DNA of 5,643 bases from Bacilli bacterium (GTDB lineage Bacteria; Bacillota_I; Bacilli_A; RF39; UBA660), in contig JAFUFG010000243.1 in assembly GCA_017470045.1 (NCBI GenBank), forward strand, positions 1 through 5,643. The letters are read 5' to 3'. Below are positions 2,981 through 5,643 of the stretch, piece by piece. The notes under the pieces are model-generated. The model did no database searches, had not been told where the DNA came from, and saw nothing but the letters and a program-made list of their open reading frames with translations. Each line of letters starts with the position of its first letter. Within the stretch, counting starts at the first letter, position 1. The position numbers were made by a program, and so were the translations under genes.

Positions 2981-5643
2981 GTGTCATATAAAATTGTAAA
3001 AAGTGGTGACTATAGGGAAAGACGTAATTTCTCTAGAATTAGAAAATCTTATGAATTGAAAGATTTATTAGAAATTCAAAAAAAATCCTATAATTGGTTT
3101 ATTCAAAATGGTATAAAAGAAGTATTTGAAGATTTGTTTCCAGTAGAAAATTTCTCTGGAACTTTATCACTTGAATTTGGTGATTATCATTTTGATGAAC
3201 CTAAGTATTCTATTAAAGAAAGTAAAGATCGTGAATCTACTTATTCTGCACCTTTAAGAGTAGAAGTGCGTTTGTTTAATCGTGAAACTGGAGAAGTAAA
3301 GGAACAAGAAATATTTATGGGTGATATGCCTATTATGACTGATAGTGGTACTTTTATTATTAATGGTGCTGAACGTGTTATTGTTTCTCAGTTGGTTCGT
3401 TCTCCTAGTGTTTATTTCAATCGTGAGGTTGATAAAAATGGTAGAGAATTAATTACTTCTCAAATTATACCTAATCGTGGTACATGGTTGGAATTTGAGG
3501 TAGATGCTCGTGATGTATTATATGTTAGAATTGATCGTACTAGAAAGGTTCCTATTACCACTCTTTTAAGAGCTTTTGGTTTATCTAGTGATGATGAAAT
3601 TCTAAAAATGTTTGGAGAAGATGATTACTTAAAGAATACTATTGCTAAGGACTCGACAAAGAATACTGATGAAGCTTTAATTGAAATATATGAAAAACTT
3701 CGTCCAGGAGAGCCTGCAACTCTTGATTCTTCTAAAAACCAAATTATTACTCGTTTTTTTGATGAATTCCGATATGATTTATCTAAAGTAGGTCGTTATA
3801 AATTTAACCGTAAATTAAATATTTTAGATCGTTTATTAAATCAGACAATTGCTGAGGATGTTGTTGTTGATGGAAATACTGTGCTTGAAAAGGGTACTGT
3901 TATTACAAAGGCTAATATTGGTGTATTGAACGATGCATTTAAAGCTGGTTTTGGAATTGTAGAAGCAAAAATTAATGAAGAATTGGATTCTTTCAGTAAG
4001 ATTCAAATGATAAAGATTGTTGATCCTAGTGATAAAAAGAAGAAATTATTGGTAATTGGAAATGATCAAAGTATTGATATTAAACGTTTAACAATTTCTG
4101 ATGTATATGCTTCTGTATCTTACTATTTAAATTTATTACATGGTGTTGGTAATTATGATGAAATTGACCATTTAGGTAATAGACGTATTCGTCAAGTTGG
4201 TGAGTTATTACAAAATCAATTTAGAATTGGTGTTTCTAGAATGGAGAGAGCTATTCGTGAAAGAATGACTACTCAGGAAATGGAAGAAGTAACTCCAAAA
4301 ACTTTAATTAATATTCGTCCGGTTACAGCTGCGATGAAAGAGTTCTTTGGTAGTTCTCAATTATCTCAATTTATGGATCAAACAAATCCAATTGCAGAGT
4401 TAACAAATAAACGTCGTTTATCTGCTTTAGGACCTGGTGGATTATCAAGAGATCGTGCAGGTGTTGAAGTTCGTGACGTTAACGCTTCTCACTATGGTAG
4501 GATATGTCCTATTGAATCTCCAGAAGGACCTAACATTGGTTTGATTACGTCGCTTGCTTCTTATGCAAAGATTGATGAATATGGATTCATTATGACTCCA
4601 TATCGTAAGGTTGTTGATAGTCAAATTACTGATGAAGTTGAATATTTAACTGCCGATGAAGAATTAGACTATATCATTTCTCAATCTACTGTTGATACAG
4701 ATGATTCTAATAAAATTATTGCTGAACAAGTAAATGCACGTTTTAGAGGAGAGAATATTTTAGCTAAACCAGAGCAAGTAGATTATATAGATGTTAGTCC
4801 ACAACAAGTTGTATCTGTTACTACAAGTTGTATCCCATTCCTAGAGCATGATGATGCTACTCGTGCATTGATGGGTGCTAATATGCAACGTCAAGCAATG
4901 CCATTAATTAAAACGGAAGCCCCACTTGTAGGAACTGGTGTTGAGTTTATCGCAGCAAAAGATTCTGGTGTTGAAATTATTGCTAAAAATGATGGTGTTG
5001 TTGAATATGCTGATGCTAAAAAAATTGTTGTAAAGACAAAAGAAGGAAAAGATGAATATAGACTTGCTAATTTTGAATTAGCTAACTCTAGTATTTGTTC
5101 TCATCAAAGACCAATAGTTCATGTTGGTGATAAAGTAAAAGCAGGAACTACAATTTTGGCTGATGGTAATTCTACTGACAAAGGAGAACTTGCTTTAGGA
5201 AAAAATATGACAGTTGCTTTTATGACATTTAATGGTTATAACTATGAAGATGCTGTTATCTTAAATGAAAATTTAGTTAAGGATGATAAATATACTTCTT
5301 TACATTTGGAAGATTATGAAATGCAATGTCGTGAAACTAAATTAGGACCTGAAGAAATTACAAGAGATATTCCTAATGTTAGTGAGGAAGCTAGAAGAAA
5401 TCTTGATGAAAATGGTATTGTAACTATTGGTACTGAAGTAAAAGAAGGCGACATTCTTGTTGGTAAAGTAAGTCCTAAAGGAATGGCAGAACTTACTTCA
5501 GAAGAGAAATTATTGCATGCTATTTTTGGAGAAAAGACTCGTGAAGTTAGAGATACTTCTCTTCGTGTACCACATGGTGGAGATGGTATTGTTCATGATA
5601 TTAAGATTTATTCTCGTAAAGATAATGATGAATTACCAGCAGG
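2981..5643 (+). CDS. rpoB: RNA polymerase beta subunit (RpoB), partial at 3' side
   Basis: The frame is open from GTG 2981 to the right edge: 887 codons of the roughly 1200 usual in Bacillota. RpoB forms, with beta-prime, the catalytic core of RNA polymerase. The N-terminal [10 protein letters not shown] region is followed by the lobe/protrusion section with [20 protein letters not shown]. The fork and rifampicin cluster [16 protein letters not shown] begins at F455, and [14 protein letters not shown] follows. [12 protein letters not shown] (628-639) and NGYNYEDA with E756-D757 (E. coli E813-D814) are in place, and the text stops just before the catalytic lysine region. The GTG start fits homologues and is preceded by GGGGTG (2968-2973) at 7-nt spacing. 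Residue 476 is Asn where E. coli H526 and B. subtilis H482 are His, a change linked to natural rifampicin insensitivity in Mollicutes. ESPEGP also replaces the usual ETPEGP. rpoC probably follows outside the window. Confidence 0.98.
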   Translation, partial: MSYKIVKSGDYRERRNFSRIRKSYELKDLLEIQKKSYNWFIQNGIKEVFEDLFPVENFSGTLSLEFGDYHFDEPKYSIKESKDRESTYSAPLRVEVRLFNRETGEVKEQEIFMGDMPIMTDSGTFIINGAERVIVSQLVRSPSVYFNREVDKNGRELITSQIIPNRGTWLEFEVDARDVLYVRIDRTRKVPITTLLRAFGLSSDDEILKMFGEDDYLKNTIAKDSTKNTDEALIEIYEKLRPGEPATLDSSKNQIITRFFDEFRYDLSKVGRYKFNRKLNILDRLLNQTIAEDVVVDGNTVLEKGTVITKANIGVLNDAFKAGFGIVEAKINEELDSFSKIQMIKIVDPSDKKKKLLVIGNDQSIDIKRLTISDVYASVSYYLNLLHGVGNYDEIDHLGNRRIRQVGELLQNQFRIGVSRMERAIRERMTTQEMEEVTPKTLINIRPVTAAMKEFFGSSQLSQFMDQTNPIAELTNKRRLSALGPGGLSRDRAGVEVRDVNASHYGRICPIESPEGPNIGLITSLASYAKIDEYGFIMTPYRKVVDSQITDEVEYLTADEELDYIISQSTVDTDDSNKIIAEQVNARFRGENILAKPEQVDYIDVSPQQVVSVTTSCIPFLEHDDATRALMGANMQRQAMPLIKTEAPLVGTGVEFIAAKDSGVEIIAKNDGVVEYADAKKIVVKTKEGKDEYRLANFELANSSICSHQRPIVHVGDKVKAGTTILADGNSTDKGELALGKNMTVAFMTFNGYNYEDAVILNENLVKDDKYTSLHLEDYEMQCRETKLGPEEITRDIPNVSEEARRNLDENGIVTIGTEVKEGDILVGKVSPKGMAELTSEEKLLHAIFGEKTREVRDTSLRVPHGGDGIVHDIKIYSRKDNDELPA

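Overview
The window is AT-rich DNA with every gene on the + strand. It has strong AGGAGG-type ribosome sites and consensus sigma-A promoters (TTGACA-17-TATAAT style), and TGG is read as Trp. This points to a low-GC Bacillota. The RpoB sequence is clearly of the Bacillus/Mollicutes type, and it carries Asn at the rifampicin-pocket His position, as known Mollicutes do. An uncultured Bacilli lineage close to the Mollicutes or Erysipelotrichia is a fair guess but is not proven here.

Left part (1-543): the end of a type VII secretion (T7SS) operon. It holds the C-terminal tail of an EssC-like ATPase, followed 1 nt later by a small EsaB/YukD-like ubiquitin-fold protein and an intrinsic terminator.

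Middle (544-1008): about 465 bases without a protein gene, but not empty. A near-perfect extended -10 promoter, a possible second promoter, several strong hairpins and a strong intrinsic terminator define a structured non-coding RNA or attenuator leader that I cannot assign to a known family.

1009-2197: three small genes, all of unassigned function. The first encodes a strongly acidic 123-aa protein. The next two, under their own consensus promoter and closed by a terminator, encode basic, helical, cysteine-free proteins of 126 and 102 aa. These have WXG100/LXG-partner-like traits (WSG; YDG turn; C-terminal FxxxD). With EssC and EsaB upstream, the best reading is a T7SS substrate or partner pair plus an acidic helper.

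2211-5643: a housekeeping unit. A consensus promoter precedes a YbxB/RsmC-like rRNA methyltransferase. A further promoter lies directly after its stop codon and before rpoB, which starts with GTG and runs off the right edge (887 of roughly 1200 codons). The ribosomal protein genes (rplKAJL) that usually precede ybxB-rpoB are replaced here by the T7SS segment.
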